Assembly: GCA_003222975.1 (NCBI GenBank)
Contig: QHXN01000070.1
Span: 1-64,000 of the forward strand
Length of the DNA stretch: 64,000 nt
Reading direction: 5' to 3'
Source: Acidobacteriota bacterium
Lineage (GTDB): Bacteria; Acidobacteriota; Blastocatellia; Pyrinomonadales; Pyrinomonadaceae
Shown: in pieces, positions 16,523 to 26,876 of the stretch
Position numbering within the stretch: position 1 is the first letter of the stretch
How the letters are laid out: every line of letters begins with the position of its first letter
Made by a program: the position numbers and the translations under genes
The notes under the pieces: generated by a model
Told to the model about the DNA's origin: nothing
Seen by the model: the letters and a program-made list of their open reading frames with translations, nothing else
Database searches by the model: none

Positions 16523-17905
16523 TCAGTGCCCGCCGATCTGTGCGAGCAGCTCCGCGGTAGCGCACTCGAAGAAGGCTTCGTGGAGGCGGCGCACGGCCTC
16601 GGCGGCGTGGCGCTCCTCGACGACGAAGGTCAGGTTGACGGTGGACGCGCCCTGCGAGATGAGCAGCACGTTGATGTCCTTGATCGTCGAGAAGACCCGG
16701 CCCGCGATGCCGGGCGTGCTGCGCAGGCCCTCGCCGACGATGCAGACGATGGCGCGCTCCGATTCGACCTTGACCGCGGCGATGCGGCTGAGGTCTTCGA
16801 TGATCGGGCCGAGCGCCGACGTGTCTTCGAGCGAGAGCGAGACGCTGACTTCGGATGTCGTCACGATGTCCACGGCGGTGCGGTGGCGCTCGAAGACCTC
16901 GAAGATGGCGCGCAGGAAGCCGTACTCGCCGAGCATGCGCGCCGAGGTGACGTGGACGATTGAGACGCCCGTCTTGTGCGCGATGGCCTTGACGGTGCGC
17001 GGCGTCATCTCCGCGTCGAAGTAAACTACGGTGTCGGGCGAGGCGGGCGCGCGCGAGTTGCAGATGCGGACGGGGACGTTGCGGACGACCGCCGGGAGGA
17101 TGGTCTTCGGGTGGAGAACCTTCGCGCCGAAGTAGGCCAGCTCCGCCGCCTCCGCGTAGGACAGTCGCGGGATGGTGCGCACGTCCTTGACGACGCGCGG
17201 GTCGGCGGTCAACACGCCGGGCACGTCCGTCCAGATTTGAATCTCGCGCGCCCGCAGCGCCGCGCCGACGAGGCCCGCCGTGAAGTCCGAGCCGCCGCGC
17301 CCCAGAGTCGTCGTCTCGCCCGTGGCGGCGGACGAGGCGATGAAGCCGCCGAGCACAGGAATCCCGCCCTCGTCTATCAGCGGCTCAAGCAGCTCGCGCG
17401 TGTGCCGCTCGGTCTCTTCCCGCAGGGGCGTGGCGCGACCGTGCTCGTCGTCCGTGATGACGCAGCGGCGCGCGTCCGCATGGCTCGCCTTGAGGCCGCG
17501 CGCGCGCAAGACCGCGGCGAGCAGTTGCGACGAAAGCTGCTCGCCGCAAGAGACGACCGAGTCTTGCAGGAGGGGCAGCGGGCGCGTCTGTCCCGACGCC
17601 TCGCGCAGCGCGCCTTCGAGTTCGCGCCGCGCGGCCTCGACCGTCGCGCCGAACTCGGCGGCGGCCTCCGCCGTGAGCAGCTCGCGGGCGATGGCGACGT
17701 GTCGCTCAAAGTGCACTTCGAGCGAACGGAGCGCGGCCTCGTGTTCTCCGCGGGTCGCGGCCTCGAACGCTTCGAGCAGCGCGTCGGTGACTCGGCTCAT
17801 CGCGGAGACCACGACCACTGGACGGGAGGCCGTGTGGCGGCTGACGAGTTCCGCGACGCGCCCGAAGGCGCGCGCGTCCTCGACGGACGTGCCGCCGAAC
17901 TTCAT
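16523..17905 (-). CDS. lysC: Aspartate kinase (lysine-sensitive type)
   Basis: Aspartokinase phosphorylates aspartate, the committed step to lysine, threonine and methionine. The 460-residue product begins with KFGGTSVED, has TTLGRGGSDFTAGLVGAAL and the WTDVPGVLTADPRVV segment of the kinase domain, and ends with two ACT domains (about residues 305-460) that usually bind lysine. It resembles E. coli LysC/ThrA-type kinases rather than the split-start alpha/beta Bacillus type. The ATG at 17905 gives the conserved N-terminus. A GTG one codon earlier, or a TTG at 17932, is possible, because the frame stays open upstream without a good ribosome site. It heads the minus-strand lysine cluster. Confidence 0.92.
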   Translation of the reverse strand: MKFGGTSVEDARAFGRVAELVSRHTASRPVVVVSAMSRVTDALLEAFEAATRGEHEAALRSLEVHFERHVAIARELLTAEAAAEFGATVEAARRELEGALREASGQTRPLPLLQDSVVSCGEQLSSQLLAAVLRARGLKASHADARRCVITDDEHGRATPLREETERHTRELLEPLIDEGGIPVLGGFIASSAATGETTTLGRGGSDFTAGLVGAALRAREIQIWTDVPGVLTADPRVVKDVRTIPRLSYAEAAELAYFGAKVLHPKTILPAVVRNVPVRICNSRAPASPDTVVYFDAEMTPRTVKAIAHKTGVSIVHVTSARMLGEYGFLRAIFEVFERHRTAVDIVTTSEVSVSLSLEDTSALGPIIEDLSRIAAVKVESERAIVCIVGEGLRSTPGIAGRVFSTIKDINVLLISQGASTVNLTFVVEERHAAEAVRRLHEAFFECATAELLAQIGGH

Positions 17906-18175
17906 CACGGTCGGTTGGAAAGTCGTCGTCAAATCGGGCTTGGCGCGGCGCGCGCGCGGGAGCGAGACTGCCGCCGCGTGCCGCCCGTTCACGAGAATAA
18001 AATCAGGGGTTGCCGAAGAGAATACACGACGGAGGGTGAAAGATAAAAGCCGCGAGCAAAACAGTAGCGCCCGCCGTCCGCCGTGCGGCCCCGTTTCGGG
18101 TTGACAGGCGGGGCGAAGAGTCGGATAAAGGCAGAAAGCTTTCATCAAAACAGACGGGTCGCGGCGGAGGGAAGC

Positions 18176-18514
18176 ATGGCGCGAGAGATCGAGCAGGCGA
18201 GTTGGTCGTCGTTCATCAAGGATTTCGGCGAGCGGAACCGGGCGCGGCGGACGCGGCTCGGCGTCGTCAGGATGGAGGACGGCGTCGAGGAGGACTTCTG
18301 GATCGAGGACGGCCTGCCGCTCACAGGGCTAGACTTCGAGCCGGACGGCGACGAAGCGCCGCGCGTCCAGATCATGCTCGGCGGCGAGAGCGCCGAAGCG
18401 CGCAACCTGACGCACGCCGTCTGCTGCGTCAAAAAACTGAGCCACGAACCGGGCGGCGGCCTTGAGTTCGAGTCGGACGACGGCTCGAAGACGGTGTTGC
18501 GCTTCGAGGCGTAG
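18176..18514 (+). CDS. DUF5335-type small protein
   Basis: A 112-residue soluble protein with a GGCGGAGGG ribosome site before the ATG at 18176. The pattern REIEQASWSSFIKDFGERNR, then EDGLPLTGLDFEPDG, LTHAVCCVKKL and LEFESDDGSKTVLRF, fits the family I know as DUF5335. That family is of unknown function and is common in soil bacteria. No catalytic residues are evident. It is convergent with boxB, with inverted repeat 6 between the two stops. Confidence 0.8.
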   Translation: MAREIEQASWSSFIKDFGERNRARRTRLGVVRMEDGVEEDFWIEDGLPLTGLDFEPDGDEAPRVQIMLGGESAEARNLTHAVCCVKKLSHEPGGGLEFESDDGSKTVLRFEA

Positions 18515-18520
18515 AATTAA

Positions 18521-18602
18521 ATGATGAATGCGGAACGATGAATGATGAATTAAAAGGCACGACCGCCTTCATATTCATCATTCATCGTTCCGCATTCATC
18601 AC
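18521..18602. repeat. Heptad-arm inverted repeat 6 (ATGATGA/ATGCGGA words)
   Basis: Arms 18521-18550 and 18573-18602 (30 nt, one mismatch) are made of ATGATGA, ATGCGGA and ACGATGA heptads with a 22-nt loop. It lies between the convergent stops of the DUF5335 gene and boxB. Confidence 0.9.
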
Positions 18603-18607
18603 TTGCC

Positions 18608-20014
<1,407 letters not shown>

Positions 20015-20056
20015 CGCTTTTCCTCAAAAGCAGTGACGTTTGAAAAGCCGCGAACC

Positions 20057-20124
20057 GTAAACCGCGAACCGTAACGAGATGAGAGCCGCTCTTAACTTGT
20101 CACGGTTGACGGTTCACGGTTTAC
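20057..20124. repeat. Heptad-arm inverted repeat 7 (degenerate GTAAACC words)
   Basis: Arms 20057-20075 and 20105-20124 pair imperfectly, with units GTAAACC and GTGAACC. It lies between boxC and boxB. The boxC stop (20121-20123) is in the right arm. An AGTGACG word just outside at about 20031 hints at mixing of word families. Confidence 0.75.
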
Positions 20125-21752
20125 GTTCTTCTGAAATCGAACTGCGGCTGCGTCGGCTTGCCGTAGTTCGTCAGCGCGCCCTGCGGGCCGACGGCGTTGG
20201 GGCGCTGGAAAATCCAGTTCTGCCAGGCGGTCAGGCGACCGTAGATTTTCGTGTCCGTCGTCTCCGGCCCGGCGAAGCGCAAACTAGCTTCCATCCCCGT
20301 GAGCGCGTCGGGCGAGAGCGACGTGCGCTCCTCGACGGCGACGCGAATCTCATCCTCCCAGTCGAGATCGTCCGGCGCGAACGTGACGAGACCCGCACCG
20401 TCGGCCTCCTCCGCGTCGAAGCGCCCTGCGTGCTCAAAAACTTCTTCGGCCCTCTCCGGCTCGGCGAGGAAGCGCGACTGAAGGCGCGTCAGGCCGTTCG
20501 GCATCGGGAGCGCGCCCGCGTTCAGCTCGCTCAAGGCCAGCTCAACTTTCTGTTCGGGGTCGTTCAGCATGTAGCCGCGGTCGGCGGCGAGCAGGAGTTC
20601 GAGCAGGTTGCCGGCGAAGCAACTGCCCGGCTCGACTAAGGCGAAGAAGCTCTTGGCCGTCAGGTCGAGCCGGCGCAGCACGCGCGCCACGTGCAGGATG
20701 ATCTCGCGGACGAGCCGGTGGTCGCGGTTCTCGACGAGCGCTTTATCAACTGCGAGCACGTTTTCAATCTCGCCCTCGGTGTGCAGAAGCACGAGGCCGA
20801 TCAACGGCTCGTTCAGTCTCAGGTGGAGCAGCGCGTCGTCCATCTCGCGGTAGGCGCGCAGCGGCCAGTACGAGTCGCCCAGCTCTCCTATCTCGTCCGC
20901 GCCCGTCGGCAACTCGGCTTCGGGGCCGCGCATTGTCAGGTCTGCGTAGCGGCCTTCGCGGTTGTACTTCAGCGTGACGTGCCTGTACTCGCGCCCGTCC
21001 GCCGTCACTTCAACGTCGAGCGGGTGAAGCTCAATGCCCCGGCCCGCACCGCTCTCCCCGGCTTCGTCGAGAATCTTCTGCACGCGCTCGCCGATGCCCT
21101 CCTGAAACTTGCTCGTCGGGAAGGAGCCGTCAATCAGGCCCCACTCCTTCGCGCGCTTCGCCTTCAACCCCTCGGCGAGAGTGGAGAAAACGTCGGCGCG
21201 GTCGCGGCGCACCTTGCGCTTGTCAACGAGCCGTGTGAGTCCGCCCGTGCCCGGCAGCACGCCGAGCAGCGGCACTTCCGGCAGCGAGACGGCGGAGACG
21301 GCGTCGTCAACGAGGTAAATCTCGTCGCACGCAATCGCCAGCTCGTAGCCGCCGCCCGAAGCCGTGCCGTTCAGCGCGGCGACGTAGCGCTGGCCCGAAT
21401 GGCGCGAGGCGTCCTCGATTGCGCAGCGCGTCTCGTTCGTGAACTTGCAGAAGTTGACCTTGAAGCCGTGCTGGGAGGTGCCGAGCATGTAGATGTTCGC
21501 GCCCGCGCAGAAGATGCGCGGCTTGAGGCTGGTGACGACGACACAGCGTACCTCCGGGTGCTCGAAGCGCAGGCGTTGGACTGCGTCCGATAGCTCGATG
21601 TCCACGCCGAGGTCGTAGGAATTGAGCTTGAGCTTGTAGCCCTCTGCCAGCGTCTCGTCCTCCTGCACGTCCATCGAGAGCGTGGCGACCGCGCCGTCAA
21701 ACGTGAGCTTCCAGTGCTTGTACTGCTCCGGCGAAGTCTCGAAGTTAATCAT
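20121..21752 (-). CDS. boxC: 2,3-epoxybenzoyl-CoA dihydrolase (benzoyl-CoA-dihydrodiol lyase)
   Basis: BoxC hydrolytically opens the ring of 2,3-epoxybenzoyl-CoA to an aliphatic dialdehyde-CoA product. The start is the ATG at 21752 (MINFETSPEQYKHWKLTFDG), the usual N-terminus; the upstream extension is not conserved. The 543-residue protein has two crotonase-fold halves. The first shows LKPRIFCAGANIYMLGTS, GTASGGGYELAIACDEIYLV and LPEVPLLGVLPGTGGLTRL. The second has FFALVEPGSCFAGNLLELLL. The length is typical for BoxC, far longer than simple enoyl-CoA hydratases. The last codon and stop fall in inverted repeat 7. Confidence 0.93.
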   Translation of the reverse strand: MINFETSPEQYKHWKLTFDGAVATLSMDVQEDETLAEGYKLKLNSYDLGVDIELSDAVQRLRFEHPEVRCVVVTSLKPRIFCAGANIYMLGTSQHGFKVNFCKFTNETRCAIEDASRHSGQRYVAALNGTASGGGYELAIACDEIYLVDDAVSAVSLPEVPLLGVLPGTGGLTRLVDKRKVRRDRADVFSTLAEGLKAKRAKEWGLIDGSFPTSKFQEGIGERVQKILDEAGESGAGRGIELHPLDVEVTADGREYRHVTLKYNREGRYADLTMRGPEAELPTGADEIGELGDSYWPLRAYREMDDALLHLRLNEPLIGLVLLHTEGEIENVLAVDKALVENRDHRLVREIILHVARVLRRLDLTAKSFFALVEPGSCFAGNLLELLLAADRGYMLNDPEQKVELALSELNAGALPMPNGLTRLQSRFLAEPERAEEVFEHAGRFDAEEADGAGLVTFAPDDLDWEDEIRVAVEERTSLSPDALTGMEASLRFAGPETTDTKIYGRLTAWQNWIFQRPNAVGPQGALTNYGKPTQPQFDFRRT

Positions 21753-21862
21753 TCCGGCGAACCGAACTCCATAGGCTGAGATGAGTGCCGCGGCACGAAA
21801 CAATAATTATACCCGCCGCGCCGCCGGAATGCATTTGCGCGGGGACACACGCGTGCAAAGAA

Positions 21863-21900
21863 CCTGAGCCGCGGGTAACTCTTTCCTCCCGCGGCTCAGG
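21863..21900 (-). terminator. 13-bp GC hairpin after the Cys-rich gene
   Basis: CCTGAGCCGCGGG (21863-21875) pairs perfectly with 21888-21900 around a 12-nt loop, 29 bp downstream of the minus-strand stop at 21930. It is a likely terminator or 3' protection hairpin for that gene. Confidence 0.6.
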
Positions 21901-21929
21901 CCGAAGACGGCGTTCGACGTTGAGGCGTG

Positions 21930-22469
21930 TTAACTGGCCGGGCCGTCAGGCCCTTGCTCCCCTTCATATGGAGGGTCAAGGCAGCAGAAGAACTGGCCCA
22001 TGTAGCCGTAGCATTTCGTCTTCGCGCCGTCCACATCGGGGCAAGTCGGATTGGCGGGGCCGCAGCCGCAGAGGCAACAGGTCGGCGGCACGTCGATCCT
22101 GATGTCGTGGCTGAAGTCGCCGGCGGTGAAGATGTCCGCCGCGTTCGCGACGGTCATCTGAAAAGCAGCCGGGCCGGGCAACTCGGCTGAGCCGGCGATG
22201 TTCCTCTCGGTTATCTCCATGCCGGCGCTGAACTCCCTGGACATATACTCGCCGGGGTCGCCGGAGGTGGCCGGGGTCGTGAACGTCAGGCGATTCCTGT
22301 AGAGACGTAGGCCCTCGGGCGCGGAACTGATACCGCCCGCGAAGACCGCCCCGGACAAGAGTCTGATTGAACAGGTCTGGCCGGGGAGAAGGTTTACGAA
22401 CTTGAACCTCACGCCGAAGCCTGGCCGGGCCGATTCGGACTCTTTGACTTCAATCTCCACGTCATCCAT
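21930..22469 (-). CDS. Unknown protein with cysteine-rich C-terminus
   Basis: A 179-residue protein with a good ribosome site (GGAAAGGAGAG before the ATG at 22469). Residues 1-130 look like a beta-rich, ligand- or surface-type domain. The last 45 residues carry nine cysteines, clustered as CCLCGC, CPDVDGAKTKC and FFCCL, suggesting metal binding or disulphides. There is no signal peptide, no transmembrane segment and no recognised family. The layout recalls short natural-product precursor or vanadium/Cys-rich orphan proteins, but nothing proves this. Its own ribosome site and terminator mark it as an independent unit between boxC and the amidase. Confidence 0.6.
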   Translation of the reverse strand: MDDVEIEVKESESARPGFGVRFKFVNLLPGQTCSIRLLSGAVFAGGISSAPEGLRLYRNRLTFTTPATSGDPGEYMSREFSAGMEITERNIAGSAELPGPAAFQMTVANAADIFTAGDFSHDIRIDVPPTCCLCGCGPANPTCPDVDGAKTKCYGYMGQFFCCLDPPYEGEQGPDGPAS

Positions 22470-22493
22470 CGTAGCTCTCCTTTCCGTCGTTGT

Positions 22494-24119
22494 TCATGCG
22501 CGCCCGCTCAAGTCCGCGGCGGGCAGGAGGCGCGGCGGGCGGCGGTGCTTGGTCGCCTGCTCGTAGGCGTAGGCCAGACGGATGAGCTTCGCTTCGGTGA
22601 AGGCGCGACCGTAGAAGCTGATGCCGACGGGCAGGCCATAGACGTAGCCCGCGGGGACTTGTATGTTCGGGTAGCCCGCGACCGCGGCGGGCGTGGAACT
22701 GCCGCCGGTGAAGTGGTCGCCGTTCAGGAGGTCTGTCGTCCAGGCGGGGCCGCCCGTGGGGGCGATGATGGCGTCGAGGTTATTCTTCGTCATCACGGCG
22801 TCAATGCCTTGAGCGCGCGAGAGAGTCCGGCACGAATGCAGCGCCTTGAGGTAGGCGGGGTCTGTGAGCGGGCCTTTGGCCTGCGCCTTCGTGAAAATCT
22901 CCTGGCCGAAGAAGGGCATCTCCCTGCCCTTGTTCTTGTCGTTGAAGTCAATCAGGTCTTTGAGCGTGCGCGGGTGGTCGCCGGGCGCGAGCGCGGCAAG
23001 ATACTTGTTGATGTCGGCCTTGAACTCGAAGAGCAGCACCTCAAACTCCGGCGCGTCGAGCTTGCCGTGCGTCGGCATATCCGCAGGGTCAACTATGGTT
23101 GCACCCTCGCGCTTCATCAAATCAATCGCGTCGGCCAGGAGCTTGTCAACCTCGTCGTTGAAGCCCGCGAACTTCCGCGCCACGCCGACGCGCGCGCCGC
23201 GCAGCCCCGCGGGGTCGAGGAACTTCGTGTAGTCGGTGCGCGCGAGCGCCCCGCCGTCGCGCGTGACGGGGTCGTGCGGGTCAAAGCCTGCGAGCGCCGT
23301 AAGCAGGGCGGCGGCGTCGGCGACGGTGCGCGCCATCGGGCCGGCGGTGTCCTGTGTGTGCGCGATGGGGATGATGCCTGCGCGGCTGACGAGGCCGATT
23401 GAAGGCTTGATGCCGACGATGCCGCACGTCCCCGAAGGGCAGACTATCGAGCCGTCCGTTTCGGTGCCGACGGCGACGAGGCAGAGGTTGGCGGAGACGG
23501 CAGCGCCGGAGCCGGAGCTTGAGCCGCAGGGGTTTCGGTCGAGCGCGTAAGGGTTTCGGGTCTGGCCGCCGCGACCGCTCCAACCGCTCGTCGAGTGGGT
23601 CGAGCGGAAGTTGGCCCACTCGCTCAAATTCGTCTTGCCGAGGAGAACAGCCCCGGCCTCGCGCAGACGCTGCGCGACGAAGGCGTCCTGCGCGGGCCGC
23701 GCGCCGACGAGCGCGAGCGAGCCGGCGGTCGTCTCCATGCGGTCGGCGGTGGCGACGTTGTCTTTGATGAGGACAGGGACGCCGTGCAGAGGCCCGCGCA
23801 CGCGCCCCTGTTTGCGCTCGCGGTCGAGCGCGTCGGCGATTGCGAGCGCTTCGGGGTTAACTTCGATGACGGAGTTGAGTGCGGGGCCGTGGCGGTCAAC
23901 CTCCTCGATGCGCTTCAGGTACATCTCGGCCACGCGGCGCGCCGTGAGCTTGCCCGACTTCAGCCCGGCCTGGAAGTCCGCGACGGTCAACTCTTCCAAC
24001 TGGAACAGTGTGTCAGCCGCCGCGCCCCTCAGACTCCCGCCGGCGCGGATCAATTTCGGGCCGGCGACGACGGCGAGTCCGCCGAGCAGTCCGGTTCGCA
24101 AGAATTTCCGACGGTTCAT
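22494..24119 (-). CDS. Tat-exported amidase (amidase signature family)
   Basis: An amidase-signature hydrolase of about 541 residues. The N-terminus MNRRKFLRTGLLGGLAVVAG has a twin-arginine motif and hydrophobic core, so export by Tat is likely. An ATG 11 codons further upstream (24152) has a somewhat better ribosome site and would only lengthen the n-region. The Ser-cisSer-Lys triad is visible: the lysine in PVLIKDNVA, the cis-serine in NPCGSSSGSGAAV and the nucleophile region TDGSIVCPSGTCGIVGIKP. The exported amidase AS group often acts on peptide or aryl amides, but the substrate here is unknown. It is divergent from homoserine dehydrogenase. Confidence 0.88.
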   Translation of the reverse strand: MNRRKFLRTGLLGGLAVVAGPKLIRAGGSLRGAAADTLFQLEELTVADFQAGLKSGKLTARRVAEMYLKRIEEVDRHGPALNSVIEVNPEALAIADALDRERKQGRVRGPLHGVPVLIKDNVATADRMETTAGSLALVGARPAQDAFVAQRLREAGAVLLGKTNLSEWANFRSTHSTSGWSGRGGQTRNPYALDRNPCGSSSGSGAAVSANLCLVAVGTETDGSIVCPSGTCGIVGIKPSIGLVSRAGIIPIAHTQDTAGPMARTVADAAALLTALAGFDPHDPVTRDGGALARTDYTKFLDPAGLRGARVGVARKFAGFNDEVDKLLADAIDLMKREGATIVDPADMPTHGKLDAPEFEVLLFEFKADINKYLAALAPGDHPRTLKDLIDFNDKNKGREMPFFGQEIFTKAQAKGPLTDPAYLKALHSCRTLSRAQGIDAVMTKNNLDAIIAPTGGPAWTTDLLNGDHFTGGSSTPAAVAGYPNIQVPAGYVYGLPVGISFYGRAFTEAKLIRLAYAYEQATKHRRPPRLLPAADLSGRA

Positions 24120-24239
24120 GGGCGAGCCGCCGCGCCGCTGTTTTCGCGCCATTGCTTTCGGCCTCACTTCGCGTGGTAAAAGATGCAGGAGCGCCCGTGT
24201 GCGGCGCAAAGCATCTCGCAACGCGGTCGGAAAATCAAC

Positions 24240-25277
24240 ATGAAAATTTTCAACCTCTGTCTGCTCGGCTTCGGCAACGTCGGGCGCGCGCTCGCGCGTC
24301 TGCTCGTCGAGAAGAGCGAAGAGATGCGCGGTCAGTTCGGCATTGAGTGGCGCGTCACGGGCGTGGCGACGCGGCGCGCGGGCTGGCTCACTGCGCCGGA
24401 AGGCTTCAGTATCGAGGAGCTGCTGTCGGGCGAAGTCACGTCGCGCGCCCAGCCGCAGCCGACGAACGTCAAAGAATGGCTGGCAGCGGCGCGCTGCGAC
24501 GTTCTATTCGAGACGACCTCGCTCGAACCGCAGACGGGCGAGCCGGCAATCTCGCACGCGCGCGCGGCGCTCGAAGCGGGCGCGCACGTCGTTACGGCGA
24601 ACAAGGGCACGATTGTCCACGCCTATCGAGAGCTGTCGGAGCTTGCGAGAGAGAAAGGACGACGCTTCATGTTCGAGGCCGCGGTGGCCGACTGCCTGCC
24701 CATCTTCTCGCTCTTCCGCGAGACTCTGCCGGCGGCCCGCCTCTCCGCCTTCGGCGGCGTGCTCAACTCGACCACCACCGTCGTCCTCGAAGAGATCGCC
24801 GCCGGTCGCACGTTCGGCGAAGGCGTCCGCCGCGCGCAACACTTGGGCGTCGCCGAGACAGACCCCGCGCACGACGTTGACGGCTGGGACGCGGCGGTCA
24901 AAGTGTGCGCACTGGCGAACGTCCTCATGGGCGCGTCTCTCAAACTCGAAGACGTGTGTCGCCGCGGGATACGCGATTTGAAAGACGAAGAGGTGCGCGC
25001 GGCACACGCCGCGGGCCGCCCCTTCAAGCTGGTCGCGCGCGCGCGTTTGAATGAGGACGGAAAGGTCGCGGCCACGGTGCGCCCCGAACGGGTCGCGCCC
25101 GAAGAGCCTTTCGCCTCGGTCACGGGCACAACGCTCGCGCTGCACTTCGAGCTTGACGTGCTGCCCGGCCTCACGCTCATTGAGCACGACCCAAACCTTA
25201 AGAGCACCGCCTACGGCCTGCTCGCCGACTTCATCAACGCGGTGAAGGGCGAGGCGCAGTCGGCGTCCGACTTGTGA
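24240..25277 (+). CDS. hom: Homoserine dehydrogenase (no ACT domain)
   Basis: Reduces aspartate-semialdehyde to homoserine on the way to threonine and methionine. The ATG at 24240 places the NAD(P) loop GFGNVG at residues 10-15. Later come TANKGTIVHAYREL with the conserved lysine, FEAAVADCLPIF, GGVLNSTTTVVLEEIAAG and the catalytic block DPAHDVDGWDAAVKVCALAN. The 345-residue length fits enzymes without the regulatory ACT domain, so feedback control, if any, must act elsewhere. It is not next to lysC but complements that cluster. Confidence 0.93.
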   Translation: MKIFNLCLLGFGNVGRALARLLVEKSEEMRGQFGIEWRVTGVATRRAGWLTAPEGFSIEELLSGEVTSRAQPQPTNVKEWLAAARCDVLFETTSLEPQTGEPAISHARAALEAGAHVVTANKGTIVHAYRELSELAREKGRRFMFEAAVADCLPIFSLFRETLPAARLSAFGGVLNSTTTVVLEEIAAGRTFGEGVRRAQHLGVAETDPAHDVDGWDAAVKVCALANVLMGASLKLEDVCRRGIRDLKDEEVRAAHAAGRPFKLVARARLNEDGKVAATVRPERVAPEEPFASVTGTTLALHFELDVLPGLTLIEHDPNLKSTAYGLLADFINAVKGEAQSASDL

Positions 25278-25332
25278 TTTGAGCAGGCGGTGATTGACCG
25301 AACGCTCGCCCGGCTTCATAAAAAGATAGCTT

Positions 25333-26586
25333 TCAAGAGGCGCGAGCTATCTCGCGCACGCCCGCGCCGAGGCGTTCGACCTCTTCCTCGTTCGTGTAGC
25401 AGGCGCAGCCCGCGCGCACTAAACCTTCAACGCCGAGGCCGAGACGTTCGACGACCGTCGCCGCGTAGAAGTCGCCGTGTGAGACGAAGACGCCGCGCTC
25501 GGCCAGCCCGCGCGCCACGTCTGTTGATTTAACCCCGCTCACGGTGAAGGCGACCGTGGGCGTGCGCGTCGCCTCCGGCGCGGGGCCGTAGAGCTTCACG
25601 CCCTCGACTTCGGAGAGCGAGTCCCACATCTTCTTTGTCAGTGCGGAGCCGCGCGCGTGCAGCGCGTCGAAGGCCGCGCGCAGTCGCTCGCGTCTCGTGT
25701 TGCCTTCGGCGAGCGAGGCCAGGAAGTCAACGGCTGCCGCCGCGCCCGCGATGCCTTCGTGGTTCTGCGTGCCCGTCTCGGCGACTTCGGGCGCGTAGTC
25801 GGGCGCAGGGATGAGCTTTGGGAAGGGGAGCGTTTCGAGCAGCCCGCGGCGGCAGAACAGCGCGCCGACGTGCGGGCCGTAGAACTTGTAGGCCGAGCAG
25901 ACGAGGAAGTCGCAATTCATGGCGCGCACGTCCGTCAGCCGGTGCGGCGCGTAGTGGACTGCGTCGACGAAGAGGTACGCGCCCGCTTCGCGCGCGAGCC
26001 GCAGGGCACGCGACGTGTCCGTGATCGTGCCGAGCGCGTTCGAGGCCGCGCCGACGGCGACGAGCCGCGTCCGCTCGTTGACCTTGCTCTCGAAGTCGTC
26101 CCAGTCGAGCGCGCCCGTCTCGGTGTCCATGCGGACTGTGCGCAGGACGACTCCGCGCTCACGCGCGAGCGCCTGCCACGGCGCGACGTTGGCGTGATGG
26201 TCGAGTTCCGTTGCGACGATCTCGTCGCCCGCGTGGAACGTGCGACCGAGCGTGCGCGAGACGTGGTAGGCGAGCGTCGTCGCGTTCGCGCCGAAGACTA
26301 TCTCGTCGTGCGACGCGCCAAGGAAGTCGGCGAGCGCGGCCCGCGCCCTCTCGATTATCTCGTCGGTCTCGGCGCTCGTCGGGTAGGCCCAGTGCGTGTT
26401 CGCGTTGTGATGATAAAGGTAATCGCTCACCGCCCGGACGACCTCGCGCGGAACCTGCGTGCCGCCGGGGCCGTCGAAGTACGCGACCTCGTGTCCGTTG
26501 TGCGCGCGCTCGAGCGCGGGGAAGTGCGACCTGATCTCCCCGGTCGAAAGGACGCCCGCCGTGTGTCGTGTGGCTTCCACCATCAT
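25333..26586 (-). CDS. Class V aminotransferase, cysteine desulfurase-like (TIGR01976 type)
   Basis: A 417-residue PLP enzyme of the NifS/SufS-like class V group. Landmarks are YFDGPGGTQVP near the N-terminus, the NANTHWAYPTS segment, ATELDHHANVAPW, the cofactor aspartate in FVDAVHYAPH, and the Schiff-base lysine in CSAYKFYGPHVGALF. The FDGPGGTQ and YPTSAETD features suit the TIGR01976 'cysteine desulfurase-like' subgroup rather than SufS itself. The position of the SufS catalytic cysteine cannot be assigned, although a GCAC segment occurs near residue 392. No Suf or Isc genes are adjacent, so a role in iron-sulfur assembly is not supported by context. Confidence 0.85.
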   Translation of the reverse strand: MMVEATRHTAGVLSTGEIRSHFPALERAHNGHEVAYFDGPGGTQVPREVVRAVSDYLYHHNANTHWAYPTSAETDEIIERARAALADFLGASHDEIVFGANATTLAYHVSRTLGRTFHAGDEIVATELDHHANVAPWQALARERGVVLRTVRMDTETGALDWDDFESKVNERTRLVAVGAASNALGTITDTSRALRLAREAGAYLFVDAVHYAPHRLTDVRAMNCDFLVCSAYKFYGPHVGALFCRRGLLETLPFPKLIPAPDYAPEVAETGTQNHEGIAGAAAAVDFLASLAEGNTRRERLRAAFDALHARGSALTKKMWDSLSEVEGVKLYGPAPEATRTPTVAFTVSGVKSTDVARGLAERGVFVSHGDFYAATVVERLGLGVEGLVRAGCACYTNEEEVERLGAGVREIARAS

Positions 26587-26876
26587 CTGCTCCGTCTCAC
26601 GAAATGAGTGTTATCATCCACGCGCAAAGATTTACCGCATCCCGCGCAAAGGTCAAGGCGCGAGGGTAGCAGATGGCCTTCAGCCGTCAGCCCACGCGAC
26701 CCCGCAGCCGGACGAGAACGACCGCACGCCGCGCTCGTACCCGCGGCGTGCTCTGCCGCCGTGCGTACCGCGAGACATCGGGCCGTCGCTCGACGGCACG
26801 GGCAAACTCGCGGGCGGCTCGGACGTGAGCCGATTCGTGGTTTAATCTCTTGTGAGCCGAGCCGGCACGACACGAC

